Origin: Streptomyces sp. CBMA291 | Lineage (GTDB): Bacteria > Actinomycetota > Actinomycetes > Streptomycetales > Streptomycetaceae | NCBI RefSeq assembly: GCF_014596525.1 | Contig: NZ_MSJP01000091.1 | Location: forward strand, 1 to 59,259 | Length of the DNA: 59,259 bases | Reading direction: 5' to 3' | Shown here: piece after piece, positions 16,094 to 24,090 of the stretch | Numbering within the stretch: position 1 is the stretch's first letter | How the letters are laid out: every line of letters starts with the position of its first letter | Notes under the pieces: model-generated | Databases searched by the model: none | Told to the model about the DNA's origin: nothing | What the model saw: the letters and a program-made list of their open reading frames with translations, nothing else | Translations under genes and position numbers: made by a program

Positions 16094-17401
16094 GTGTCCG
16101 CATCGAAGAAGACCGCCTGGGCGGTCGCCGCCGCTCTGCTCCTGCCCCTCGTCGCCGCCGTGCCCGCGCACGCGGACCCGAAGGACGACAAGGAGAAGCA
16201 GCAGCCGAAGCCCCCCGCCGCAATGTCCTCGCTCGGCGGCGCCCTGCTCGGTCTCCCCGGGACGCAGGTGCGGCTGGGACCCGGTGCCCCCGTGCTGCCC
16301 AAGGAGCTGTCCGCGCGTTCGTGGATCGTCGCGGACGCGGAGCAGGGCACCGTCCTCGCCTCGCACAACGCGCACTGGCCGCTGGCCCCCGCGTCCACCC
16401 TGAAGATGCTGTTCGCCGACACCGTGCTGCCCCGGCTGCCCCGGACGCAGAACCATCTGGTCGACCCGTCGGAGCTGACCGGGATGGGCGCGGGCTCCAG
16501 TCTCGTCGGCATCAAGGAGAAGCAGACCTACAGCGTCCACGACCTGTGGCTCGGGGTCTTCCTGAAGTCGGGCAACGACGCCGTCCACGTACTCAGCGGC
16601 ATGAACGGCGGTCTGGAGAAGACCGTCCGGGAGATGAACGAGAACGCGATCGACCTCCAGGCGCTGGACACCCATGTGGTCTCGCCGGACGGTTACGACG
16701 CCCCGGGGCAGGTCTCCTCCGCGTACGACCTGACACTCATCGCCCGCGACGGCATGCGGAAACCGGATTTCCGCGAGTACGCGGCCACGGCCCGCGCCGC
16801 CTTCCCCGGCGAGCAGAAGCCGGGCAAGAAGCGGGAGACCTTCGAGATCCAGAACACCAACCGGCTGCTCACCGGTGACTTCGGGGTCGCCCCCTATCCG
16901 GGCATCGCCGGAGTCAAGAACGGCAACACCACCCACGCGGGCGCCACCTTCACCGGGGTCGCGGAGCGGAACGGCCGGGTGCTGCTCGTCACCGTCATGA
17001 ACCCCTCCTCCAAGGAGCGGCACGCGGTCTACCAGGAGGCCGCCCGGCTGCTCGACTGGGGTTTCGCCGCCGCGGGGAAGGTGACGCCGGTCGGCGAGCT
17101 GGTGCCGCCGCTCTCCGCCCGTACGCAGACCCCCTCGTCCGCCCCCTCCGCGGCCACGCCCGCCCCGGGGAAGGACACCCCCGAGGGCACCGTCCAGGCC
17201 ACCGTGGCGTCGGGGCACTCCGGCGGGGTGGGCATCGCCCTCGCGGTCGCGGGCGGCGCGCTCGCCCTGCTCGCGGGCGCCGCCTTCCTCGTCAACCGCC
17301 GCTGGCCGACCGCCGCTTCGGCGGGACGGCGGCGGAGCCCGGACTCGGGGGCCGACCCGGACTCGAAGCCGGACTCGGGGCCGGACTCGAAGTCGGACTA
17401 G
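16094..17401 (+). CDS. D-alanyl-D-alanine carboxypeptidase (DacA-like, peptidase S11)
   Basis: A 435-residue exported penicillin-binding protein that trims the terminal D-Ala from peptidoglycan stem peptides. The signal peptide ends around AVPAHA. Active-site motifs are S101-T-L-K104 (SxxK), S159-G-N161 (SxN) and K275-N-G277 (KTG box with Asn for Thr). A C-terminal membrane helix (GVGIALAVAGGALALLAGAA) anchors it and is followed by a short repetitive Asp/Ser tail (DSGADPDSKPDSGPDSKSD). GTG 16094 gives a normal signal peptide. Its last 110 bp overlap the 3' end of the convergent YihY/BrkB gene. Confidence 0.93.
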   Translation: MSASKKTAWAVAAALLLPLVAAVPAHADPKDDKEKQQPKPPAAMSSLGGALLGLPGTQVRLGPGAPVLPKELSARSWIVADAEQGTVLASHNAHWPLAPASTLKMLFADTVLPRLPRTQNHLVDPSELTGMGAGSSLVGIKEKQTYSVHDLWLGVFLKSGNDAVHVLSGMNGGLEKTVREMNENAIDLQALDTHVVSPDGYDAPGQVSSAYDLTLIARDGMRKPDFREYAATARAAFPGEQKPGKKRETFEIQNTNRLLTGDFGVAPYPGIAGVKNGNTTHAGATFTGVAERNGRVLLVTVMNPSSKERHAVYQEAARLLDWGFAAAGKVTPVGELVPPLSARTQTPSSAPSAATPAPGKDTPEGTVQATVASGHSGGVGIALAVAGGALALLAGAAFLVNRRWPTAASAGRRRSPDSGADPDSKPDSGPDSKSD

Positions 17402-18308
17402 TACCCGGGTCCTGGTCGGTGTCCGGGTCCTGGTCGGTGCCGGGGTCCTGGTCGGGGTCCGGGGGGGCCTTCGTGGCCGTCCACGCCGCGCAGTACAGCA
17501 GCAGCTTGGCGGTGAAGTTGATCCAGAGCAGCAGGGCGACCGGCACGCCGAACGCCCCGTACATCGACTTCGCCGCGACGCCCTTCACATAGCCGCCGAG
17601 AAGCAGCTTCAGGAGTTCGAAGCCGACCGCTCCTATCAGCGCCGCCTGCACCAGGGCGAGCCGGGGCGGGTGCACCCCGGGCAGCAGCGTCAGCACGTAC
17701 AGCAGGATCAGGAAGTCGGCGGCGACCGCGACCAGGACGGCCGCCGCCTGGAGGACGACGCCCCCGGCGCCGGAGCCGGAGATGCCGAGGTGCTCGGCGG
17801 TCCAGCCGACGGTGGTGGAGCCGAGCCAGGACGCGGCGAGCGAGGCGAGGGCGACGCCGCCGAGCCCGACGAGGACCAGCGCGTCCTTGCCCTTGAGCAG
17901 GAACGGGTTGCCCTCGACGTCGTCGAGCCCCCACACCGCGCGCAGGCAGTCCCGCATGGAGCCGATCCAGCTGATGCCGGTGAAGAGCAGGACCACACCC
18001 GCGACGAGTCCGACGGTGCCCGCGTTGTCGACGAGCCCGCCGATGTCCAGCTGGTCGGAGATGCCGGGCACCTGCTCGCCGACCTTGTGCTCGATCCGGT
18101 CCAGCTGATCCTGGCTGAGGAGCGCGGCGCCGACCGCCGCCGCGACGGTGATCAGCGGGAAGAGCGCCAGGAAGGAGAGGAAGGTGATCGCCGCCGCGAG
18201 CCTGCTCCAGTGGGCGTCGGCGAGCGTCTCGTACGAGCGCCACGCGTGCGTCCGCAGAAAGCGGGCGGCCCATGGCCCGACGACGGGGAGCTTGGTCAGC
18301 CAGTCCAT
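17292..18308 (-). CDS. YihY/virulence factor BrkB family membrane protein
   Basis: A 338-residue protein with about six membrane helices. Family features include the N-terminal HWSRLAAAITFLSFLALFPL, the GISWIGSMRDCLRAVWGLDD segment and the late motif GAFGVPVALLLWINFTAKLL. YihY/BrkB proteins are widespread; transport or envelope roles are suspected but not established. The C-terminus is a disordered Asp/Pro/Ser repeat tail (DQDPGTDQDPDTDQDPG and beyond) that lies antisense to the carboxypeptidase tail. The ATG at 18308 has AGGACACAGGAC just upstream. Confidence 0.92.
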   Translation of the reverse strand: MDWLTKLPVVGPWAARFLRTHAWRSYETLADAHWSRLAAAITFLSFLALFPLITVAAAVGAALLSQDQLDRIEHKVGEQVPGISDQLDIGGLVDNAGTVGLVAGVVLLFTGISWIGSMRDCLRAVWGLDDVEGNPFLLKGKDALVLVGLGGVALASLAASWLGSTTVGWTAEHLGISGSGAGGVVLQAAAVLVAVAADFLILLYVLTLLPGVHPPRLALVQAALIGAVGFELLKLLLGGYVKGVAAKSMYGAFGVPVALLLWINFTAKLLLYCAAWTATKAPPDPDQDPGTDQDPDTDQDPGTSPTSSPAPSPASSPGRPPSPGSAAVPPKRRSASGG

Positions 18309-19019
18309 GTCCTGTGTCCTACGCCTTGTCCGTCCGGTCCGTGCGCACCGGAAGAGACGGGCGCGTTCAAGGATCTCCCGCCGGGGCGCGAAGACCGGCC
18401 AGCGACATCCCGGGCATCGCCCCCGAGACCGGCCCGGCACCGCACGGGACGGAGTGCCCGGCGGGAGCGGGGGCGGGGTGACCGGCGGGAGCGGGGGCCG
18501 GGTGACCGGCGGGAGCGGGGGCCGGGTGACCGGAAGGAGCCGGTGCAGGGTGACCGGAAGGGCCAGGGGCCGGATGACCGGCAGAAGCCGGTGCAGGGTG
18601 ACCGGAAGGGCCAGGGGCCCGGTGATCGGCAGGAGCCGGAGGCCCGGCCATCGGATTCCCCGAGTGCTTCCGCGATCCCAGACTCCCGTCCCTCACCTCC
18701 CCCCTTTCACCTCCCGCCCCCGCTCTCCCATCCCCCGTCCTTCCGTCTCCCGTCCTTCCGTCTCCCGCCCCTCCGTCTCCCGCCCCCGCTCTCCCGTCCC
18801 CCGCCCTCACCTCTCCGTCCCCCGTCGTCGGTTTCCCCTCGCTCATCCCTCTCCGTCCGTCCCTCTCGGCCTCGTCGTCCGGGGCGGTCAGGGTGACTGT
18901 GCTGTGAGGCGGGGCCGAGGGAGCGGGGACGCTTTCCTGACACTCCTTTAATCACCCATTTCGACGAACCGCCCATCAATACCGGCATAACCGACAGACC
19001 CGGCTATACGGTCACCTTC
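18309..19019. other. 710-bp gap without a convincing gene
   Basis: Between the YihY gene and the broken dprE1 gene lie a 24-bp tandem array (18454-18645) and a pyrimidine-rich tract (about 18700-18870) of repeated 14-15-bp units like CCGTCTCCCGTCCTT. Long open frames cross it on both strands, but all translate as simple repeats. Only the last 80 bp before 19020 have lower G+C and look like a promoter region, including TATACG close to the ATG. Confidence 0.7.
18454..18645. repeat. 24-bp tandem repeat, eight units
   Basis: Eight consecutive 24-bp units begin GTGACCGG or a close variant (first at 18454). Two sequence types alternate in the distal half: GTGACCGGAAGGGCCAGGGG-type and RTGACCGGMAGRAGCCGGTG-type. 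This is a higher-order 48-bp periodicity that suggests expansion by dimer duplication. The unit is a multiple of three and would encode eight-residue repeats (GHPAPAPA/S) on the minus strand. Confidence 0.92.
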
Positions 19020-19738
19020 ATGGCTGTCGAGACCCGGGTCCTGGACGACACGTGCGTCCCCCTCACCGGCTGGGGCCGCACCGCGCCCACCCTCGCGCGC
19101 GTGCACCGGCCCCGCGACCCCGCCGAGGCCGTCGACGCCGTGCGGTCCGGGCCGGTCCGGGGCGTCGTCGCGCGGGGGCTCGGGCGGGCCCACGGCGACG
19201 CCGCGCAGAACGCCGGCGGGACCGTCGTCTGCGAGGCGGGCGTCAGTCTGCACCGGCTGACGGCGGCGCTGCTGCCGCTCGGCTGGTTCGTCCCGGTCAC
19301 CCCCGGGACCCGGTACGTCACCGTCGGCGGCGCGATCGGCGCCGACGTCCACGGCGGGAACCACCACGTCTCCGGCTCGTTCGGGCGCCAGGTGACCGCG
19401 CTCGAACTCCTCACCGCCGACGGCCGGGTCAGGACCGTGGAGCCCGGCACCCCGCTCTTCGACGCCACCACCGGCGGCATGGGCCTGACCGGGGTGATCC
19501 TCTCCGCCACCCTGCGACTCCTGCCCGTCGAGACCTCGCTGATGCACTTCGGCGCGGGCGGCCGGGTCTGCCTCGCCGGGACGCGCGGGTGCGGCCGGAG
19601 GCGCTCGCCGCGATGTACCCCCGGCTCGGCGACTTCCGGGAGCTGCTCGCCGCCCTCGATCCCCGGTCCGTCTTCACCTCCGACCTCGCCCGCCGCCTCG
19701 GTCTCCGGGCGCGGCCAGACTCCCGGGAGTTCCCGTGA
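19020..19738 (+). pseudogene. dprE1: Decayed dprE1 (decaprenylphosphoryl-beta-D-ribose 2'-oxidase-like)
   Basis: The 5' part encodes an FAD-binding oxidase: GRAHGDAAQNAGG, LGWFVPVTPGTRYVTVGGAI, DVHGGNHHVSGSFGRQVTAL and GLTGVILSATLRLLPVETS match DprE1. The frame then jumps from the FAD domain almost directly to the extreme C-terminus (GGRVCLA, then in the +1 frame RPEALAAMYPRLGDFRELLA and SVFTSDLARRLGL). About 200 residues of the substrate domain are missing, there is a frameshift near 19580, and a shorter loss of about 20 residues seems to lie between NAGG and TVVCEAG. The C-terminal frame still ends in the TGA that overlaps the dprE2 GTG. In mycobacteria DprE1 and DprE2 epimerise decaprenylphosphoryl ribose to arabinose; this copy should be inactive. 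Confidence 0.8.
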
Positions 19739-20490
19739 AGGACGCCTTCGGCGCCCCGCAGTCCCTGCTCGTCCTCGGCGGCACCTCCGCGATCGGTCTG
19801 GCGACCGCCCGTCGGCTGATCGCCCGCCGCACCCGTACGGTCTGGCTGGCCGGCCGGCCGTCCCCCGGGCTCGCCGCGGCGGCGGCGGAGCTGCGCGGGC
19901 TCGGCGCGGAGGTGCGGACCGTGCCCTTCGACGCGCTCGACCCCGAGTCGCACGAGGAACGGCTCGGAAAGGTCTTCGCGGAGGGCGACATCGGCATGGT
20001 GCTGCTCGCCTTCGGCGTCCTCGGCGACCAGGCGCGGGACGAGTCCGATCCGGTCGCGGCGGTCCGCGTCGCCGGGACCAACTACACGGGCGCCGTCTCG
20101 GCGGGCCTGGTGTGCGCGGGCGCGCTCCAGACGCAGGGGCACGGTTCGCTGGTGGTGCTGTCCTCGGTGGCGGGCGAGCGGGCCCGCCGGGCGGACTTCC
20201 TCTACGGCTCCTCGAAGGCGGGACTCGACGCCTTCGCGCAGGGCTTGGGGGACGCGCTGCACGGCACGGGGGTGCAGGTGATGGTCGTACGGCCCGGGTT
20301 CGTGCGCTCCCCGATGACGGCGGGGCTGCCGGAGACGCGGCTCGCGACGACACCGGAGGCGGTGGCGTACGCGATCGAGCTGGGGCTGCGGCGCCGCTCG
20401 GAGACGGTGTGGGTGCCGGGCGCGCTGCGGGTGGTGATGTCGGCGGTCCGGCACCTGCCCCGCCCGCTGTTCCGACTGCTGCCGGTCTGA
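19735..20490 (+). CDS. dprE2: Decaprenylphosphoryl-2-keto-beta-D-erythro-pentose reductase-like SDR (DprE2-like)
   Basis: A 251-residue short-chain dehydrogenase. The NAD(P) motif GGTSAIGLATARRL is near the start, an N-[YF]-T-G-A segment lies in the middle, and the catalytic YGSSKAG follows SSVAGER. FVRSPMTAGLP and the C-terminal PRPLFRLLPV are typical of DprE2. It would reduce the 2-keto intermediate made by DprE1. The GTG at 19735 overlaps the TGA of the dprE1 remnant (GTGA), the usual coupling for this pair. It appears intact although its partner is broken, so it may be unused or serve another oxidase elsewhere. Confidence 0.88.
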   Translation: MKDAFGAPQSLLVLGGTSAIGLATARRLIARRTRTVWLAGRPSPGLAAAAAELRGLGAEVRTVPFDALDPESHEERLGKVFAEGDIGMVLLAFGVLGDQARDESDPVAAVRVAGTNYTGAVSAGLVCAGALQTQGHGSLVVLSSVAGERARRADFLYGSSKAGLDAFAQGLGDALHGTGVQVMVVRPGFVRSPMTAGLPETRLATTPEAVAYAIELGLRRRSETVWVPGALRVVMSAVRHLPRPLFRLLPV

Positions 20491-20520
20491 GCGCGGACCG
20501 GGCGCCCCGGTCCGGACGAA

Positions 20521-20665
20521 CCCCTACGGGGACGGCCGGGCCGGGCGGGGTGCATCCCTACGGGAAGGGCCGGGCCCGGCGGGGCGAGGCTCTACGGGGA
20601 CGGCCGGGCCGGACAGGGTGAGCCCCTACGGGAAAGGCCCGACAGGGTGTGCCCCCTACGGGGTC
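20521..20665. repeat. 34-bp tandem repeat, about five units
   Basis: CTACGGG recurs at 20524, 20558, 20592, 20626 and 20656, so the period is 34 bp except for the shortened last unit. Each unit is CTACGGG followed by a GGCCGGGCCGG-type tract. It fills the gap between the convergent dprE2 and RNA-ligase-like genes and could act as a multi-hairpin terminator. Confidence 0.9.
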
Positions 20666-20677
20666 GCCCGCCCCGGG

Positions 20678-21274
20678 TCAGCAGCCGCTCGGGGTGGGCC
20701 GGGTGTCGGCCGGGCTGCCGGTCTGCGCGGGGACCGCCGAGATCGGGCGACCGCTGCCGAACTCGTAGTCGTACAGTTTCCGCCACACGCTGTCCGTCCC
20801 CTGCTCGTACAGCGCGAAGGAACGGCAGGTCCAGGCCGCCTCGTAACCGGCAAGTTCCTCGTACGCGCGGTCCATCGCCTCCTCGGAGATGGCGTGCGCC
20901 ACGGTGACGTGCGGGTGGTACGGGAACTGGAGCTCGCGGGCGAGCGGTCCGGTCTCCTCGCGGATGCGGCTCTGGAGCCGGTTGCAGAGCGGCACGCCCT
21001 CCTCGACCTTCACGAAGACGACCGGCGAGAGTGGCCGGAAGGTGCCGGTTCCCTTGAGCCGTACGGGGAAGGGCCGGCAGTCGGCCGCGACCTCGGCGAG
21101 GTGCGCCTCGATCTCCGGCAGCCGCTCCTGGCCGACCTCGGTCGGCGGGACGAGCGTGACGTGCGTGGGGATGCCGTGGGCCGCCGGGTCTCCGAAGCCG
21201 GCGCGCCGCTCCTGGAGCAGGCTGCCGTAGGGCTCCGGGACCGCGATCGAAACGCCGAGCGTTACGGTCCCCAC
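20678..21274 (-). CDS. 2'-5' RNA ligase family (2H phosphoesterase superfamily) protein
   Basis: A 198-residue protein with the two histidine motifs that define the 2H superfamily: THVTLVPP (His38-x-Thr-Leu) and HPHVTVAHA about 80 residues later. The spacing and beta-rich pattern match LigT/ThpR-like enzymes, which hydrolyse or ligate 2',3'-cyclic or 2'-5' RNA ends. The native substrate in Streptomyces is not known. The ATG at 21274 gives MGTVTLGVSIAVPEPYG, the usual first strand. It lies downstream of trpS on the same strand, separated by a hairpin. Confidence 0.9.
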   Translation of the reverse strand: MGTVTLGVSIAVPEPYGSLLQERRAGFGDPAAHGIPTHVTLVPPTEVGQERLPEIEAHLAEVAADCRPFPVRLKGTGTFRPLSPVVFVKVEEGVPLCNRLQSRIREETGPLARELQFPYHPHVTVAHAISEEAMDRAYEELAGYEAAWTCRSFALYEQGTDSVWRKLYDYEFGSGRPISAVPAQTGSPADTRPTPSGC

Positions 21275-21307
21275 GTCGATCTCCTCCGTTGTCGGCCGGC
21301 CGGTGTC

Positions 21308-21344
21308 GGGTGGTGCAGCCGCCAGTGTGCGGCCTGCACCACCC
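21308..21344 (-). terminator. Hairpin downstream of trpS
   Basis: GGGTGGTGCAG (21308-21318) pairs perfectly with CTGCACCACCC (21334-21344), with further CGC/GCG pairing inside the loop. There is no T-run on the trpS side, so it would be an I-shaped terminator of the kind frequent in Streptomyces. Confidence 0.55.
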
Positions 21345-21376
21345 TTTCGGCCAGGGTCATTGGTCTCCGGGCCCGC

Positions 21377-22444
21377 TCAGTGCTTGGCGGGCAGGAAGCC
21401 GATCCGGTCGTACGTCCGGGCCAGCGTCTCGGCGGCGACCGCGCGGGCCTTCTCCGCGCCCTTGGCCAGGATCGAGTCGAGCGTCTCCGGGTCGTCCAGG
21501 TACTCCTGGGTGCGGGTCCGGAACGGCGTGACGAAGTCCACCATGACCTCGGCCAGATCCGTCTTCAGCGCGCCGTACATCTTGCCCTCGTAGCTCTTCA
21601 CGAGGTCGTCGACGCTCGTCCCGGTGAGGGTGGAGAGGATGCCGAGGAGGTTGGAGACGCCCGCCTTGTTCTCCGGGTCGAAGCGGATCACCGTGTCGGT
21701 GTCGGTGACGGCGCTCTTCACCTTCTTGGCGGTGACCTTCGGGTCGTCCAGGAGGTTGATGAGGCCCTTCGGCGTGGACGCCGACTTGCTCATCTTGATC
21801 GTCGGGTCCTGGAGGTCGTAGATCTTCGCCGTCTCCTTGAGGATGTACGCCTCGGGCATCGTGAACGTCTCGCCGAAGCGCCCGTTGAAGCGCTCCGCGA
21901 GGTCGCGGGTCAGCTCGATGTGCTGGCGCTGGTCCTCGCCGACCGGGACCTGGTGGGCCTGGTAGAGCAGGATGTCCGCGACCTGGAGGACCGGGTAGGT
22001 GAAGAGGCCCACGGTGGTGCGGTCGGCGCCGTGCCGGGCGGACTTGTCCTTGAACTGGGTCATGCGGGAGGCCTCGCCGAAGCCGGTGAGGCAGTTCATG
22101 ACCCAGCCGAGCTGGGCGTGCTCGGGGACGTGGCTCTGCACGAAGAGGGTGCAGCGCTCGGGGTCGACGCCGGCGGCGAGCAGCTGGGCGACGGCGAGCC
22201 GGGTGTTGGCGCGCAGCTCGACCGGATCCTGCGGGACCGTGATCGCGTGCAGGTCGACGACCATGTAGAACGCGTCGTGGGTCTCCTGGAGCGCGACCCA
22301 CTGGCGGACGGCGCCGAGGTAGTTGCCGAGGTGGAACGAACCTGCGGTCGGCTGGATTCCGGAGAGCACACGAGGACGTTGCTGCATGGCGGAGCCATCC
22401 CCCTGAGGGTGGTGGTGGGCGTCGAGCGGGCGGTCAGAGGCCAT
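21377..22444 (-). CDS. trpS: Tryptophanyl-tRNA synthetase
   Basis: A class I aminoacyl-tRNA synthetase that charges tRNA-Trp. The ATP-site HIGH-like motif is in AGSFHLGNYLGAV and the KMSKS loop in IKMSKSAS. VVDLHAIT, GEDQRQHIELTRDLAERFN and the C-terminal ARTYDRIGFLPAKH are characteristic. Two starts are possible. ATG 22444 gives MASDRPLDAHHHPQGDG before the core, while ATG 22387 gives MQQRPRVLSGIQPTAGS and 336 residues, close to the usual TrpS length. The longer form shares the MASDRP opening seen in Streptomyces TrpS but contains an apparent 15-residue insertion (LDAHHHPQGDGSAMQ), so I list the longer with reservations. Confidence 0.95.
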   Translation of the reverse strand: MASDRPLDAHHHPQGDGSAMQQRPRVLSGIQPTAGSFHLGNYLGAVRQWVALQETHDAFYMVVDLHAITVPQDPVELRANTRLAVAQLLAAGVDPERCTLFVQSHVPEHAQLGWVMNCLTGFGEASRMTQFKDKSARHGADRTTVGLFTYPVLQVADILLYQAHQVPVGEDQRQHIELTRDLAERFNGRFGETFTMPEAYILKETAKIYDLQDPTIKMSKSASTPKGLINLLDDPKVTAKKVKSAVTDTDTVIRFDPENKAGVSNLLGILSTLTGTSVDDLVKSYEGKMYGALKTDLAEVMVDFVTPFRTRTQEYLDDPETLDSILAKGAEKARAVAAETLARTYDRIGFLPAKH

Positions 22445-22653
22445 GCACAGCATTCTCTCAGGTGCGCGAACCGATCCCCGACTGGCTCCCTCGCGGGAGG
22501 CGCGGGCGGGTTTCCGGCACGGCGGGCGCGCCGGAACGCGAGGTTTCCCCGTCCGGCATCCGAGCGACGATAGAAACGGGGCCACACCCCTTCGCCGGGC
22601 CGCACCCCTTCGCCGGGGGTCCGCCCCCGAACCGCAGGACGAACGGAGATCCC

Positions 22654-23859
22654 GTGTCGGACACAGAAGAAGCGATCGCTTCCGCGGAGGCGCACAGCGC
22701 GCACAACTACCACCCCCTGCCGGTCGTCGTCGCCTCGGCGGACGGCGCCTGGGTGACGGATGTCGAGGGGCGCCGCTACCTGGACCTGCTCGCCGGTTAC
22801 TCGGCGCTGAACTTCGGGCACGGCAACCGGCGCCTGGTCGACGCGGCCAAGGCCCAGCTGGACCGGGTGACGCTCACCTCGCGCGCCTTCCACCACGACC
22901 GGTTCGCCGAGTTCTGCGCACGGCTCGCCGAGCTGTGCGGCAAGGACATGGTGCTGCCGATGAACACAGGCGCCGAGGCCGTGGAGACGGCCGTGAAGAC
23001 GGCCCGGAAGTGGGGGTACGAGGTCAAGGGCGTGCCGGACGGGCACGCGAAGATCGTGGTGGCGGCGGACAACTTCCACGGCCGGACGACGACGATCGTC
23101 AGCTTCTCCACGGACCACGAGGCACGGGACCACTTCGGCCCGTACACGCCGGGCTTCGAGATCGTGCCGTACGGGGACCTCACGGCGCTCGCGGCGGCGG
23201 TCACCGAGAACACGGTGGCGGTGCTCCTCGAACCGATCCAGGGCGAGGCGGGGGTCCTGGTGCCCCCGGCGGGCTATCTGGCGGGCGTGCGGGAGCTGAC
23301 GCGCGAACGGAACGTGCTGTTCATGGCGGACGAGATCCAGTCGGGTCTCGGCCGGACGGGCCGGACGTTCGCGTGCGAGCACGAGGGCGTGGTCCCCGAC
23401 GTGTACATCCTGGGGAAGGCGCTGGGCGGCGGGGTGGTGCCGGTCTCCGCGGTGGTCGCGGACCGGTCGGTGCTCGGGGTCTTCCGGCCGGGCGAGCACG
23501 GCTCGACGTTCGGCGGGAACCCGCTGGCCTGCGCGGTGGCCCTGGAGGTCATCGCGATGCTGCGGACGGGCGAGTACCAGGAGCGGGCGGCGGAGCTGGG
23601 CGAGCACCTGCACGCGGAGCTGGGCCTGCTCGTGGGCGGCGGAGTGGTGGAGGCGGTGCGCGGGCGCGGTCTGTGGGCGGGCGTGGACATCGCCCCGGAC
23701 CTCGGCACGGGCCGGGAGATCTCCGAGCGGCTCCTCGAACGGGGGGTGCTCGTGAAGGACACCCACGGCTCGACGATCCGGATCGCGCCCCCGCTGGTCG
23801 TGTCGAAGGAGGACCTGGACTGGGGCCTCGACCAGCTGCGGGAGGTGCTGTCGGGCTGA
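22654..23859 (+). CDS. rocD: Ornithine aminotransferase
   Basis: A 401-residue class III PLP aminotransferase expected to convert ornithine plus 2-oxoglutarate to glutamate semialdehyde. OAT signatures include HNYHPLPVV, YLDLLAGYSALNFGHGN, MNTGAEAVETAVKTARKWGY, the cofactor motif MADEIQSGLGRTG and the Schiff-base Lys255 in ILGKALGGG. STFGGNPLACAVA completes the active site. GTG 22654 was chosen from the MSDTEEAIASAEAHSAHNYH alignment; GGAG lies 7 bp upstream. The upstream 19-bp direct repeat (22582-22618) is non-coding. The 3' end resembles the 56-bp minisatellite that follows. Confidence 0.95.
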   Translation: MSDTEEAIASAEAHSAHNYHPLPVVVASADGAWVTDVEGRRYLDLLAGYSALNFGHGNRRLVDAAKAQLDRVTLTSRAFHHDRFAEFCARLAELCGKDMVLPMNTGAEAVETAVKTARKWGYEVKGVPDGHAKIVVAADNFHGRTTTIVSFSTDHEARDHFGPYTPGFEIVPYGDLTALAAAVTENTVAVLLEPIQGEAGVLVPPAGYLAGVRELTRERNVLFMADEIQSGLGRTGRTFACEHEGVVPDVYILGKALGGGVVPVSAVVADRSVLGVFRPGEHGSTFGGNPLACAVALEVIAMLRTGEYQERAAELGEHLHAELGLLVGGGVVEAVRGRGLWAGVDIAPDLGTGREISERLLERGVLVKDTHGSTIRIAPPLVVSKEDLDWGLDQLREVLSG

Positions 23860-23865
23860 GGGCCG

Positions 23866-24033
23866 CCCCGCGCCCCACTCGCCTCGATCGGCTGCGGGAT
23901 GCGCCGCCGGGCCGAGGAGCACCCCGCGTCCCACCCCTCTCGATCGACTGCGGGAGGCGCCGTCGGGCCGAGGAGCACCCCGCGCCCCACCCCTCTCGAT
24001 CGGCTGCGGGAGGCGCCGTCGGGCCGAGGAGCG
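23866..24033. repeat. 56-bp tandem repeat, three units, resembling the rocD 3' end
   Basis: Units start at 23866, 23922 and 23978 and are over 90% identical. Within each, the 37 bp beginning CTCGATCGGCTGCGGGAGG closely match the last 34 bp of rocD plus 3 bp (23826-23862, CTCGACCAGCTGCGGGAGG), with about six mismatches that are almost all transitions. The array therefore probably arose by duplication of the gene end. Confidence 0.9.
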
Positions 24034-24090
24034 TCCCGAGTCCAACTCACCTCATTGACACGCGAGTTGGTCTAGGCCAATGATGCGGCC

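Noticed and set aside
18367..18846. 159-codon minus-strand frame encoding GHPAPAP repeats
   Set aside because: The whole translation is simple repeats from tandem DNA. There is no conserved domain and no convincing ribosome-binding site, so it is treated as repeat DNA.
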